Source: Lycium barbarum (Eukaryota > Streptophyta > Magnoliopsida > Solanales > Solanaceae). From it: a stretch of 64,000 nt of DNA. The notes beneath the pieces were generated by a model. The model was not told the DNA's origin. It did no database searches and worked only from the letters and a program-made list of their open reading frames with translations. The DNA lies in the NCBI RefSeq assembly GCF_019175385.1, contig NC_083337.1, positions 20,135,885-20,199,884 of the forward strand, read 5' to 3'. The position numbers and the translations under genes are program-made. Each line of letters starts with the position of its first letter. Within the stretch, counting starts at the first letter, position 1. Positions 34,796 through 47,215 of the stretch are shown here, one piece after another.

Positions 34796-36189
34796 AACTC
34801 ACTGATTCAGAATGTTATTGAATGCTAAGTGTAAGGCTTCATTTTCCATTCCCAAAATTATTTCTCCTAAGTGTCTCTAACGCGATTTGAAGTGGTTCTA
34901 GGTGGATTCTTCTCTAACCTTGCTATCAATTATTTACCTTTCTTAAGTTTGAATTATAGTGGAAATCTAGATATCTAATGGAAGAAGATGAGTCTTAACC
35001 CTTATTTTTTTATTTGAATTTTAGTCTTCCAATATGAGATTAATTGATGGATTTGACTAATCTAACCATGGAATTTGATGAATTAGTAACCAATAGGCTT
35101 GAATCTTCCATTCTTGTTGAGAAATTGAAATATGGAAAGTTACGGTTTACGCCTAAATTGGGAGTTTTGCTTTTAATGATGAAATTGATCAATACTTGAG
35201 CTAATTTAGCAATTGGAGAGTAGAATTAAACTTCTAGAACATTGGGTTACCAATTTCATCTTTGAAATACCCGTTTTACCCTTGTTGGCCAATTTTCCCT
35301 TTTTTACTTAGTTTATTCTCATTCAAACGAATGTATAGCAATATGGGTACTGTTGTTTGTCGTTTCTAACTTATAATTCGATAATGGCTCGACTTCAAAT
35401 ATTCAGAGGCTCTTAGGAAGGGCAAGACTCAGATCTAATTTTTCGTGGCTCAAGCTTGGTAGTGAGGTAGGTTACGGCTTACCTTTCGGTTAGACTTCAG
35501 TTAGCGAAGCATATGTAGAAGTTAGTTATTAACGAAGAAAGCATGTAAAGCCTTCGGGTATGAAGTTGGGATGGATATTCTTAATTTGGTATTGTTGATG
35601 ACTTGTGGGCTTGTCGCCTCATTTATTGTGGTTATGCTTGTTGCCATGTGTGTGTGTTGGGCTTGTTACTTAGTTGGCATATTGTGGTCGTGATACGGTT
35701 GTCTCTCACTTATCTTGACATTATCATGGATAAAGGAAAGAACTTGATTCGATATTGATATTGCGATATGTGTCCATGTGTGGCACAATTGGGATTTAAT
35801 CATGATTTACACCTAAGATTGATATCGTGCATATCATTCATGCACATTCTACATGATTCATTGATATGTATTGTGATTTTATATTATCAATGATAAAAGG
35901 GAAAGTGAAACATCTGAGGCTTCATATTAGAGTGTTTGCTATATACATATTTCGTATGGCATCTCCTGCGTATATATTATTTGGTGTTACTTATGTGGTC
36001 CGAAGGGAAATTATTCTGGACGTGGCATTGCATAGATTTGGGGATAACTTTGTATTGGTAGTTGATTTACGAATGTTGTTATGTTTATTCACCCTCATGA
36101 TTATTGTTGAATTTTACATTCATGCATGCACTTCATCCTGCATTTCTCATGATACTGTGATGTGGTTTCAAATGAAGAAAGTGGAGGAA

Positions 36190-36310
36190 AGTCATCTCTG
36201 GGCTATGTGCGGAGTGACTATATATAGATTTGATATAGTAGCCATCTCTAGGCCGTGTACGGAATGGATGGTGTTGTGGAAGTCATCTATGGGTTGTGTG
36301 CGGAGTGACT
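36190..36310. other. three hairpin repeats in solo LTR F
   Basis: AGTCAT...AGTGACT (36190-36219), CCAT...ATGG (36242-36267) and AGTCAT...AGTGACT (36281-36310). All enclose a similar CTCTGGGCTATGTGCGG-type loop of about 17-18 nt. The middle copy has different arms that still pair. Confidence 0.55.
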
Positions 36311-37174
36311 GGTACATGGACTTCACGGGTCCCCCATGGGTCATGACTATCGAGATGTAGAGGTTTCCATCTATAGTATGTGTGTACGGAATGAGACAGT
36401 TGTCCATTTCATTGCATTGCATCGCACATTCATTCATATTTCATTCACATATATATCTGATTCTGGTTGTCCCATTTATTGTGCGTTTCAGCATTGATTC
36501 CTTGGTTAATGATTCATTTGAGATGTTGCTTGCTTGATTAATCACTTACCTAGACACTTGATGGATTTGAGGACTAGAGGTTTCTGCCTAGGCTATGACT
36601 GTAGACTACTGAGATCCAGTGTGGTTCACATTACTGCAAGTCTTCCATAGATGTGCTTAGTGATGTATTTGACTGCTTATTTGCCTATCTTTCATTTTTT
36701 TTTCTTTTTTATATATTAGCTAATTGTTGTCGGCCTATGATGCCTCCCAGTACGTGTTGTTTGTACTGATGCTACCTTACTGTATTTTTTTCTGAGTGCA
36801 GAGTTTGCTACAGGTTCAATTTTAGGCCCTCGTGGGTGAGTTCTCGAGGCAGTCAGTTGGAGTTTCCAAGGTGAGCCATGTTCCGATCCGCTACTCGGAG
36901 ACTCTTCTATCCTACTGTATTTATTTCCTATCATGAGACAAACTTGTATATTTCAAACATGTATATTGCAGACTTGCATTAGTAGCTCTTGTACTATTCA
37001 GATCAGATCCCTTGGATAGTTGTTGTATTTCCGCATGATTATCAATCCATCATTTGAGACTGCTTAACTTCTTATTTACTTATTATGTTGATTTGGATGT
37101 TGAGTAGGGCAGGGGTTCTCTTACCAGGTGGGAAAGGGTAGGTGCCTGCGCGATCCGTGGTTTGGGTCATTATA

Positions 37175-37795
37175 ATAATATTCTTAGTAATGTCGTCCAG
37201 TCCCAACAATCTGTCCACGACTAAGGATTACTCTAACCTTTACTAGATCCCTAAATCCTACTCCTTTGTAAAGTTACGTTTATTAAAGCCTATAGGTCTT
37301 AAGTTGGGATGGGTGCTACTAACCTTGCTTCTATCAGTGTCGAAAGCAGAATCATAACGCTCGCGTTGCTCCATCTAAACTTCAGCTACTTTACAATCTT
37401 CTCTATTCAGGTACCCTTGTGCCTTCTTTACCCTAGCTTTTTGGCTTTTGAATTTCATACTATACTTTCTGAAGCCCTCGCGACCTTCTCCCCACATAGA
37501 TGAGATAAAGGTGCACGCTTTAAGGTTCTAACATCACACTTGCACATTTGGTGAACACATGATCTGATGGAGACCTTACATTTACTTATTATATGCACGA
37601 GTAAAAATCGAGCCCCTACAACTCAGTTCTCCCGCAACCACATCCAATTTCTTACTAGCCATCATTTTCCTAATCGTAGATATCACTGTATCACAAACAA
37701 TGATAACTAGGAGTTGCATTCTTACGACTCATATCTATCGCACGATCTAGGATTAGAAAGGAAAGTGACATTTCTTAAAGGTCTTGTATGATAGT
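37175..37795 (-). other. element D leader region
   Basis: Continues D after F. CTATCGCACGATCTAGGATTA (split here as CTATCGCACG + ATCTAGGATTA) near 37736 matches the leader of A near 8072. The expected primer site and LTR end are missing, so a deletion lies near 37795. Confidence 0.55.
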
Positions 37796-39034
37796 AGAAG
37801 AGTAAAGAGATCCTATTCAATATATATATATATAGGCCGACGAGGCTACCATGGAAACTGTACAGCAAAACATAGGCCGGTAATGCCACACAACACTACT
37901 ATATGCAAGTCAACATGTCTACAAGCTAAGAGTACTATGACTACCATAAGGACAGGACAGGGCCTCGCCATACTCAAAACATATGTATACTAGCTTAACG
38001 ACTCCAAAGGGAAATTCTAAAAGAATGTAGAGTGCCAACCAGCTGCTAAGCTGGGCAACCTACTGGGGAGGTTCGTCAATCTGTCAACCTAGACCTGCAG
38101 GCATAAAATGCAGTGTCCCCCGACAAAATTGACGTCAGTACGAATGAATGTACCAAGTATGTAAAGCAAGGAGTATATATGAACCTCGAAGTAAATAGGT
38201 AACAGTAAGATTCAAGCTGAAAACTCTGAATGCCGCTGTGGGCGTATGACATTCATGAACGCACAATAGGTGCCTGCCCATCCGATTATAGCTCGAAAGT
38301 GTGTAGTAGTATAATACATATATATATATACAGACACAATAAGTGCCTACCCGTCCAATTATAGCTCGGAGGTATGTAGTAGTATCATCACTATCAAATA
38401 CATAATCAACTATATGGTGTTTCTTCTCGCCTTTCTTTTTCCCGAACTTCATAACAACACAAATTACATGTACACCAGCTCAATAACATATCCAAAACTT
38501 TTTCTCAGTAATAAATCCCTAACAATATCCTACAACAACCCCAATAATTGAACTTATGGCTTCCGAACACCATTCCATGAGTTCTCAACAAATACATACC
38601 TTAGTTGCTCATACGAGCTCGTGGAACGCCGTACACGATAAATCATACTCGGGTCTCCTTCTGTAGATCTTCTCGTCACCTTACACCACTCCTAAGTAAC
38701 CTTCAATCTCCCCAAAGAAAATGGAAACGTTGATGTTCCATTTGGAAAGACAACTTGCTGCTATGTTTTGGAAAGGAAACGTTGCTACTATGTTTCTTTT
38801 GGAGTGAAAAGTGTTGTTCGTATACTTTTGAAGAGAAAAACGCTGCTACCATGTTTGTGTTAGAAGCACAATATTAAGCTAAGTGAAAAGGTCTCACATA
38901 TGGTTGCAAAACGTTTTGGATTTAGAGAAAATGAGAATCCAAAACATTTCATGTTTTATTAACAGTGGGGCCCACCCACCTCTTCAATTTATTACTACAT
39001 CACCGACTTATCCAAATTATTCCACTCATATATT
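37796..39034 (-). repeat. 5' LTR of element D, partial
   Basis: It has the LTR order seen in A: GGACAGGGCC, CCTGCAGGCATAAAATGCAG, then GTCAGTACGAATGAATGTAC (38134-38153) and GTATGTAAAGC. 38752-39034 matches the other D LTR at 21919-22195. It is cut at 39035 by LTR H; the remaining third is not found in the window. Confidence 0.65.
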
Positions 39035-39685
39035 TGTTACAACCTATTTTGCCTAAACCGTGCGGGTACTTACATTCCCACCTTGGTAAGCGAACCCTCA
39101 ACCCAATCAATAAATAAAGACGTAATTAATTAATCAATCAAGCGGAAAAGAATAAGTCAACCATAATAGAAGCCAAGTATAAGTCGTCACCTAAGTACAA
39201 CATCTAATCCCAAGTTTGCCAAGTCTCAATATATCGAGTCCAAATCCAACATCACAAGTACATCATAAAGTCATCTCCAATCAAGTCGTGAGTGCAATGC
39301 AATGCAATGCTATGCAAATGCTGTGTACACATGTACTCCCAACGGAAATATCGACATCTCGGTCGCACAACCCAAGGTGACTCGCGAAGGCTAAGTGCCA
39401 CCCATCCAGGATCTTTGCGCAGCAGACAGACGGGACCCCAGATCTTCGCCCACCAGGGGTTCTCACCGGCACCACCCTGAGAGACCCGCAGAGTCCATGC
39501 ACTCACTCAATCCACGATTTCAGGACGAACATTGGATATCAGACTCTCACATCATTCAAGTAAAACCAAGCCCAGCTCATCAAAGTGGTTCATAAAGTAT
39601 CATTAGTATCTCAACAATATATCATGAAAACTGAGAGTGTGTGCAATGTATGTATTATCATCAATAACCATGCTCAATATCACAA

Positions 39686-39825
39686 GTACCAATAATGGGT
39701 ACGCCAATAATATATCCGAATAAAAAGTACCAACAACGGGTATGCCAACAATATATCCGAATCACAAATACCAACAGTGGATACGCCAACAATATATACG
39801 AATCACAAGTACCAACAATGGGTAC
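39686..39825. other. four tandem hairpins in LTR H
   Basis: GTACC-AATAATG-GGTAC (39686), GTACC-AACAACG-GGTAT (39727), ATACC-AACAGTG-GATAC (39768), GTACC-AACAATG-GGTAC (39809). Step exactly 41 bp, loop 7 nt. Confidence 0.65.
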
Positions 39826-40739
39826 GCCATAGATATCATCATCAAACTAGAACAACAGATGTCAATAACAACTAACAACATGCGACATCAAGCCAACACA
39901 ATAGAATGATAAATCACAGCACAACAGGATAGCTAGTCCCAAACACACAGAGGGCCCAACCTAAGGCAATATCCAACCCAACTTTTTACCCGAAGGTTCA
40001 CATGCTGTCTCTGAAAATATAATTGAAACATATGCTTCGCTATACGAAGTCTCACTAGGGTAAGCCATAACCTACCTGGATGGCCGATCCGCAAACACCA
40101 GCAACTCACTCATTTGCCTTCCCTTTCCGCTGAGCCTCAGAACCAAAGTAGTCTAAGCATATTCAAAATCTAGATTAGAAATCATGAAGAATGATACTAA
40201 TATCGCTGCTATTCAATTTAGGTCAAATCCAACCCTAGAATTTGGGGAAACGGGCCCACAAGGGCAAAATGGGAAATTCGGAAGCAAAATATCAAATTAA
40301 ACACTAGGTGATCAAAAATCCAACCACTAGTTGCTGATTTAACTCAAAGATAGGCTTAATTTCTCATTTCAAGCAAAAGCCCTAAAATTGGGTATAAACC
40401 GTAACTCTTTGATTCAAGAATCGAACTCTAATAGTGGAAGATATATTATTAATAACCTTAGATTCATCAAAATCTAGCATAAACCCCATCAATAATAAAC
40501 CTAGAGAAAAAGTTCATCAAAACCACTTTCATTTTCCATTACTTGGGGATTATTAAAGGAAACAGGGAATCTATGATGATTAGAATTAATGGAATAGTAA
40601 AGGGATTAACAAGATTTACCCCCAAGGATTTTCTCCAAATATCTCCAAGAACAGTCCCCAAAGCTCTAATTTTGAAAATTGAAATAAATGAGGGACTAAA
40701 GGCTTTAACAATTCATTAATTATACCCACTGCCTGTCAC

Positions 40740-40851
40740 CCGCTTTGGCGACACTAGGACCGCCCTAGCGGCGCCGCTCCAGCAGCCAAGGCCAAAAGGC
40801 TTAGACCGCTCCTGCGGTGGGGTGACCGCTCCAGCGATGCTGGTGCAGCAA
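40740..40851. other. dyad array in LTR H
   Basis: CCGCTTTGGCGA (40740), CCGCCCTAGCGG (40760), CCGCTCCAGCAG (40774), CCGCTCCTGCGG (40806), CCGCTCCAGCGA (40826), CTGGTGCAGCAA (40840). Steps 20, 14, 32, 20, 14. Confidence 0.65.
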
Positions 40852-41357
40852 AAGCGATCACCAAACATTAGAAAACTCATCAAAGTTTCACATTTCGATC
40901 CAATTTTTTGACTAATTCCCGAGGCCATATTCTCACATACCATACACATAGACACACATAAAAACATGCTACGAACGCGCCCGTGGCCTCGAAATTCCCT
41001 ACGGAGGTCTCGTTGACCGAGTCAACCGCCGATTCCTTAATTCTAATTCCCCAACCCAAGTCCCAAATGCATCCGAGTGGATTGGCAACCAAACCAGATA
41101 AACACACAAGTTCTAAATGATCATCCGGACCTCTCGGAATGGATGAATTTTTGAAAAAAAGGTTCGTTTACCCAAAAGTCAACTTTGGGTCAACTATTTT
41201 TCACTTTAAGCCTAATTTCCCCAAAACGTTGCCTGAATCCGATCTAGACATCTCGGGAAGTGTGTCAATGGTCCCCTCAGGTTAAAGGTGAGCTAATCAA
41301 TGGTCGGAGAAGGGAAAAAATGCTGGAAAGATCGTAACGACCAAACGGGTCATTACA

Positions 41358-41447
41358 TCGGATACCAATTGAACCGTCGCTCGTCCTCGAGCGAAGAAAA
41401 GTGAAGAAGCACGCAGATACCTAAACAACTGAGGATATCGGCTACGC
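41358..41447 (-). other. last 90 bp of the internal region of element H
   Basis: Minus strand: remains of the integrase end (CGTAGCCGATATCCTCAG, compare CGTAGCCGTTATCCCCAG at 48219-48236 in J), then stem-loop TCGCTCG-AGGA-CGAGCGA (41377-41394) and the LTR. So H is the 3' LTR of a minus-strand element whose body has been deleted. Confidence 0.7.
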
Positions 41448-43632
41448 GTACATGGACACCATGGGCCATGTAAAGGGATATGGGTAGGCAAAAATGTGAC
41501 CTAGATTATGGGCTCGTGGTCCGAGGTTCGTTCAGAAAACGCGAGGTACATTGATATGGGCCGCATCCAAGGTTCGTTCCGGAGCGGAGGTTTATGCTCG
41601 GGTCCGAGGACTGAATCTGGAACGAGTGGTACATGGACACCATGGGTCCCCTGAAGGTCATGACTATTGAAGCAATGACATCAGTTAGCATGTGTGTACA
41701 GTGTGTATTTGGCCAGTGCATTGCATTAGACATGATCATATTTTGCATTGCACATCATTTCATTTTATTCTTCAATTACAAGAAAATCAAAGGAAATCCA
41801 TGATCAATAACTCCAAATCCATGAGACAAAGTGTATGAAACCTAGCTAAAGTTCATCTCTCTCAAGAAAACCCAAAGGAAGTGAAGTAGGGTTTTGATGC
41901 TAGAGGAGTAATTCCATTCAAAGCTTGTTCAACCATCATCTAAGGTAAGTTTCATGACCAAACCATGTTGTCTAAGGTATTGTAAGGTTAAGATACTTGA
42001 ATTGTCAAAAGACATAGGAAATGGGTCATTCATGAGTGAATAGCGTTATGGTTGGATGGTAGTTGGGTTGAATTATGAATGTTCGAGTGTTGTGATTATG
42101 AATACGTTATACATGACATTTAGGCCATGAAATAAGTATTATATATGAGGAAACGCGATAGTAAGCTATAACCATAAATGTGGAGAAATTGAAGAGAAAT
42201 GGTGGAATGCGGTCAATGTATATGAATGATGATTGTTGTTTGCAATATTGTGAATGTTGTTGTGAGCATTGGGAGTTGATATAGACTACGGGAAAAGTAG
42301 TATAAACAAAGGAAGTGCTGCCCAATCTTTCCTACAAATAGTCATGCGTTCTTATAGTCAAATTAACTAACGTAGTGCGAATTCTCCCTTGAAGGTAGAA
42401 CGTGATATCGAAGGAGAACAAGAAAGCGATAGCTTAGTTAAACGTAAAAGGTATGTGAGACTAGTCCTTTATTTCTAATGGAATGAATCTTCTAGCATGA
42501 TTTTCCTTTCTCTTCATGAGTTCTTATATCCCAGAAAGCTAAGAGCCTATGCCTATGAATAGCTATATAAGATAAGAGACATGATATGATGATTCTACAA
42601 TGTTAATGATGTTATTTATTGCCTACAGTCACCTTATGTGCTAATTCCTTCAAGGTGAGGCAGAATGTCAATGATTACTTCATAATGAAATCGGGGGATC
42701 ACGACCTTACGTCACCCCGATAAAGTAAAATTGTTCTTAAGCCTTATGCATGTATTATGATAAGAATGTTACGATAAGCATATTATGATGAGCATGTATG
42801 ATGATGATATAACACCGCGCCTATTTGGCCGAGCAGTCACCGCCAAGGCGGGCAGCTATATGATACACCATGGTCAAATGGCATGGGCAGACACCACTAG
42901 TGGGCGGCATGAGATGATACCCCGGACGCGGGAGGCCTGGACGCAGGCTAATGTTATGATTATTACACCGATCCGATATGGACGAGCAACTTATACATTA
43001 TCACATCGTACCTATATGGACGAGCAGCTTATATGTTTATGCATACATGACATGATGAGGATTATGAGTAAGCCAGCATGCATTATCTTTTTTATACTTG
43101 ACAGTCAGATACAGATGTACCCTATCGATGTTTCCTTTATGTCATTGTCTTATTTCTTTGTTTATGCCCCTCATACTCAGTACAATGTTCGTACTGACGT
43201 CCGTTTTCTTTGGACGCTGTGTTCATGCCCATAGGTAGACAGGGAGGAGAGCTCGACCCAGACCCGTAGTAGCTGTCAGCCGATTGAGAGCACTCCTTTT
43301 TTCGGAGGTGCTTATGATAATTATTTTGTGTATAGTCATATATATGTATTTTTGGGCATGACGGGGTCTTGTCCAGTCCTTCTGTATAGCACTCGAGTAG
43401 AGGCTCGTAGATGCGCAATGTGGGTTAGATGGTCTCATGAGATGCTATTATATGTATCTATATTATTTATTTTGATGGCCGAGAGGCACATGTATATAAA
43501 AGTAATTATGTTTCTACATGAAATATGATTTTCTTACCATTTTAGTATAAAAGTTGATAAAAGAGCATTAAATGAGTAAGATTAGTAGTAAAACGAGTGA
43601 TGCTCGGTGGCTAGCCCCGGGTACCCGTCACA
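41448..43632 (+). repeat. LTR fragments, E-like then G family, plus strand
   Basis: 41448-41720 resembles the middle of the E LTR (GACCTAGATTATGGGCTCG, GGTACATGGACACCATGG) and has a triplicated TCCGAGGTTCGTTC-type segment. 41770-43632 is the G family: TATA-poor 5' half with AGGTAAGT (41943-41950), a block of GC-rich short palindromes at 42815-42935 (CCGCC-AA-GGCGG, CCACTAGTGG), CAGTAC-AATGTTC-GTACTG (43178-43196), and the tail GGCTAGCCCCGGGTACCCGTCA, which stops short of the LTR end. The 149-codon ORF at 42785-43234 crosses these LTR motifs and is not a gene. Confidence 0.6.
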
Positions 43633-44040
43633 GCTCCTAGTGGTTCTAATGGTTCAATAAAAACACAAAATAAAGGTCATTTATTCAATATGTATCCCTT
43701 TATAGCCAAAGGATTACGACGGAAACATCAAATACAAGTGCGACAAAACCCAAATCCATTTGAAACTCTTCGGAACCTCACCAAAATTTGTGGACAAGTT
43801 CAAAAGCACCATATTAACTTGTTGCAACTTTCAAAACATTGAAATGGGGTCGTCTAAACCCGATGTTGCCTGTGATCAACTCTAACTTGTTAACTTAATT
43901 AGTTCCTCCACCAATGACTCAAATCACACTCGAACCTTGCGGGAACCAAACCAATGACTTCACTAAGTCATAAATCATACTAACAGGACGGGGAAGGGTC
44001 AACATGGGTTAATGGGTCAAAACCACTATAACTGTTACAC
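43633..44040 (-). repeat. LTR fragment, F-like start, minus strand
   Basis: On the minus strand it begins TGTAACAG near 44040 and continues TTTTGACCCATTAACCC and GACCCTTCCCCG, as in the start of LTR F (TTTTGACCCATTGACCC near 34113). Truncated at 43633 against the G piece. Confidence 0.5.
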
Positions 44041-44237
44041 CTCATAAATTTCCCCGTGAATGTACGGTCATAAGGTGAGATTACCAACAATGAAGGAAAT
44101 TAAGAAATTGCAAAGTAAGCTCAATCACCGCATAATAATATAAAACTCATCTACTTGGAAATCTCTATGAATAAAATCATCTCATAATAACATGAAATCT
44201 ATATGCCTTGGAGTTTTGATAAATAAATCCCTCATAT
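44041..44237. other. unassigned AT-rich spacer
   Basis: 197 bp with no ORF, no repeat partner that I can see in the window. Confidence 0.4.
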
Positions 44238-44865
44238 TGTCACGACCCAACCGGAGGGCCGCGACGGGCACCCGGTGCTAACCCACCTGGGCACCTCTTA
44301 TCATACTTTCACATTTACATCCAGGTGATCCATATAGCTAAATCATACTTCTATTCCTCATTCGTACTATTTCCATTGGGCAACAATATATTTATATCAT
44401 CATCAACAACTATGTCAACAACAATGTACATAAGCCAACGAGGCTAACAAAATGATACCCAAAACATAAGCCGACAAGGCCACATGCATCTAACCATATA
44501 CACATGTCTAAGAGCCTCTAAGGAGAGTATGTCATATCATATAGGCGGGACAGGACCCGCTATGCCCATAAATATGTACACAAAGAATAAATACCAAAAG
44601 CCGTAACTCCGAATGAAATGGAGCTCCGCTATGTAGTCCTTGAGTAATAAAGCTATGGATCAAGTCTGTCTCCCTGGCAACCTGCGAGCATGACACAGCG
44701 TCCACAAACAAAAGGACGTCAGTACGAAGAATGTACTGAGTATGTAAAGCATGATCAACATCATTATGAAAGCATAATAGACAACATAAGAAATAGCATA
44801 TGATGGGAGATAGTAGTATCATCGTCATAAGCACTTACTTGCTTTTCATAGGGACTTTCCATTTC
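44238..44865 (-). repeat. G-family LTR end, minus strand
   Basis: Starts TGTCACGACCCAACCGG on the plus strand, the complement of an LTR end. It has CAGTAC-GAAGAAT-GTACTG (44720-44738) and GTATGTAAAGCATGATC. Inverted relative to 41770-43632 and cut at about 44865 by element J. Confidence 0.7.
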
Positions 44866-44994
44866 TAATGCGTGATTGTGTACATACATCCGTATGCGTA
44901 TCCGTATTCATATCCGTACTCATTTACATTTCGTATCCATTTTCGTATTCATGGCATATTTGTATTTATACTCATATTTATATCATATTGGTGG

Positions 44995-45380
44995 AGAGGC
45001 TATCTTGCCTACAGGCCAGTAGGTGCGCAACCACTTACTTGGGAGCAGTTCTATGGGTTGTTCCTGGAGATGTATGTGCCCAGTTCACGGAGAGACGAGA
45101 GTCAGCGTCAGTTCCTCGATCTCCATCAGGAGGGCATGCCGGTTGCTACCTATGTACTATCCTTCTCCTTTCTGGCTTGTTACTCCTACCCCTTAAATCC
45201 GACGGAGTTTGGCAGGATCCAATAATTCATTAGCGGGCTGGACGGTCCTCTCCAGCTACCCTGTGTCCAGCTAGAGGCGGAGGGCGCCTCGTTTGAGGTC
45301 ATTGTTGACTGTGCAGCAAAAGTGGAGGGCGCGAGTGCGAGAGCAGCTAGGTATCTGAATGGAGATCCCTGATGCAGCAA
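44995..45380 (+). pseudogene. element J gag fragment
   Basis: Open in one frame from 44872 to 45225: LTWEQFYGLFLEMYVPSSRR, QRQFLDLHQEGMPVATYVLS, ending where family members continue to the gag C-terminus. A stop at 45226 and a Glu/Ala-rich piece up to 45370 follow, then the protease starts at once. The N-terminal half of gag and the zinc knuckle are missing. Confidence 0.75.
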
Positions 45381-45386
45381 CGACAG

Positions 45387-45960
45387 GTATTACTTATGTT
45401 CGAGTGTCAATCTATTACTGTGGTATTTGATCCTGGATCCACCTATTCGTATGTATCTACATTTTATGCCGTTGGTTGGGATATGCCATATGATAGCATA
45501 GATATACCTGTCCATGTGTCTACTCTGGTCAGAGATTCTGTAGTTGTTGATCGAGTCTACCGGTCTTGTTTAGTTACTTTTTTGGGGTACGACACTTGAG
45601 TAGATTTGATGATTCTAGATATGGTGGACTTTGATATTATACTAGGTATGTCCTGGATTTCTCCTTACCATGCGATCTTGGAGTGTCACGCCAAGATAGT
45701 CACTTTAGCCATGCCGGGCATTCCCAGGCTTGAGTGGGGAGGTACTCCTAGTCCCACTCCAAAGAAGATAATTTCCTCCCTTCGGGCGAAGAAGTTAGTA
45801 AGGGGTGTTTAGTGTATTTGGCGCATGTTCGTGATATGACTATTGCATCTCTACCCCTTGAGTCTATCCCTATTGTGAGCGAGTTCGCAAAGGTATTTCC
45901 ATCGGATTTGTAGGGCATGCCACCTGATCGCGACATTGATTTCTGTATCGACGTGGACCC
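45387..45960 (+). pseudogene. element J protease region
   Basis: VVFDPGSTYSYVS at 45420-45458 contains the catalytic DxGST of the pepsin-like protease, in contrast to element C. MVDFDIILGMSWISPYHA (45621-45674) is the conserved part downstream. A stop at 45598 and a frame change near 45810 break it, and the 45820-45960 linker has another stop. About the normal length for the family. Confidence 0.8.
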
Positions 45961-47215
45961 AAGTACTCGCCCTATTTCCATCCCACCATATAGGATAGGA
46001 GCTGCTGAGCTGAGGGAGCTTAAGGAAAATTTTTAAGATTTATTGAGCAAGGGGTTCATTAGACCGAGCGTCTCCCTTTGGGGTGCTCCTGTGTTATTTG
46101 TGAAGAAGAAAGATGGGACCATAGAGATGTGCATTGATTACCGCCAGTTGAACAAGTTCACAATTCAAAACAATTGCCCTATGCCTCATATTGATGATCT
46201 GTTTGACCAGCTTCAGGGTGCTTCGGTGTTTTCAAAGATCGATTTACGTTCCGGTTATCACCACTTGAAGATCAAGGCAGAGGATATTCCGAAGACAACA
46301 TTACGGACGAGATATGGCCACTATGAGTTTCTAGTGATGTATTTCGGGCTTGCCAATGCTCCGACTGCATTTATGACCTTCATGAATGGCATCTTTAGGC
46401 CTTTCCTTGATTCTTTTGTGATTGTGTTTATTGATGACATCTTGGTGTTTTCCAAGAGTAGAGAGGCGCATGAGAGCCATCTTCGTACCATTCTAGGGTT
46501 GTTGAAGAAACATAGTTTGTCTGCTAAATTTTCTAAGTGTGAGTTCTGGTTGGGGTCTGTGGCATTCTTTGGTCATGTGGTGTCCAAGGAGGGGATTATG
46601 GTTGACCCACAAAAGATTAAGGCTGTGAGGGGTTGGCCGAGACCCACTACTGTTACCTAGATTCGTAGGTTTGTGGGTTTGGCCAGTTATTACCGTTGCT
46701 TTGTGAAGGGTTTTTCTGCCATTGCTTCGTCCTTGAACAGATTGACTCAAAAGGATGTTCCCTTCCAACGAACGGATGATTGTGAGGAGAGCTTTCAAAA
46801 GCTCAAGCTTCTTTTGACTACAACCTCGATCCTAGCCTTACTTGTGGAAGGCAAGGACTTCGCTCTCTATTGTGATGCTTCCCGTACGGCTTTGGGTGCG
46901 GTGTTGATGCAGGAGGGTAGAGTGATAGCTTATGCTTTCCATCAGTTAAAGGTTCACGAGAAGAATTAACCTACCCATGATTTAGAGTTGTTGGCCGTAG
47001 TGTTCGCCTTGAAGCTTTAGAGGCACTACTTGTACAGTGTCTATTATGAGGTTTTTACCGATCACCATAGCCATCTGCATGTGTTTACTCAAAGAGATCT
47101 TAATTCTAGGCAGCGCCGATGGATGGAGCTCCTGAAGGACTATGACATCTCTATTCTCTATCACCCTGATAAAGCCAATGTGGTAGCTGATGCCTTGAGT
47201 CGCAAGGCAGTGAGT
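45961..47215 (+). pseudogene. element J reverse transcriptase-RNase H
   Basis: One reading frame throughout, broken only by stop codons (46036, 46658, 46967, 47018). [66 protein letters not shown] with the catalytic Asp pair. RNase H: ALYCDASRTALGAVLMQ, a broken LELLAVVFALK, then [11 protein letters not shown] and [11 protein letters not shown]. Two of the four stops can be single C-to-T or G-to-A changes of Gln or Trp codons, as expected after silencing by cytosine methylation. Confidence 0.9.

Larger units (their letters stand above)
34085..37174 (+). repeat. solo LTR F with perfect target-site duplication
   Basis: Homologous to the LTRs at 48316-51244 and 39035-41357 (for example GTTTGGTCGTTA near the start, and a start-to-end match of the tail CTTACC..GGTGGGAA..GTGCC). 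It is flanked by ATAAT on both sides (34080-34084 and 37175-37179), and no internal region is attached, so it is a solo LTR left by recombination. Its termini read TATAAC and ATTATA rather than TG..CA. Contains a dyad array (34689-34795), three hairpin-like repeats (36190-36310) and CAGTAC/GTACTG (36748-36768). The 164-codon ORF at 35866-36360 lies within the LTR and shows no domain. Confidence 0.85.
39035..41357 (-). repeat. LTR H (F/J family), minus strand
   Basis: On the minus strand it starts TGTAATGACCCGTTTGG at 41357 and ends GGTTGTAACA at 39035, 2.3 kb. A dyad array lies at 40740-40851 and a four-hairpin block at 39686-39825, both at nearly the same distance from the LTR start as in J. 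Confidence 0.8.

Noticed and set aside
35866..36360. 164-codon ORF as a possible gene
   Set aside because: It lies inside solo LTR F across the hairpin repeats, has no domain and no counterpart in the related LTRs.
42785..43234. 149-codon ORF as a possible gene
   Set aside because: It overlaps LTR structural motifs of family G (GC palindromes and CAGTAC stem-loop) and reads as low-complexity translation of them.
44885..44985. CGTATCC-type repeat as telomere-like or satellite DNA
   Set aside because: Only about a dozen degenerate units at the truncated start of J; no regular period.
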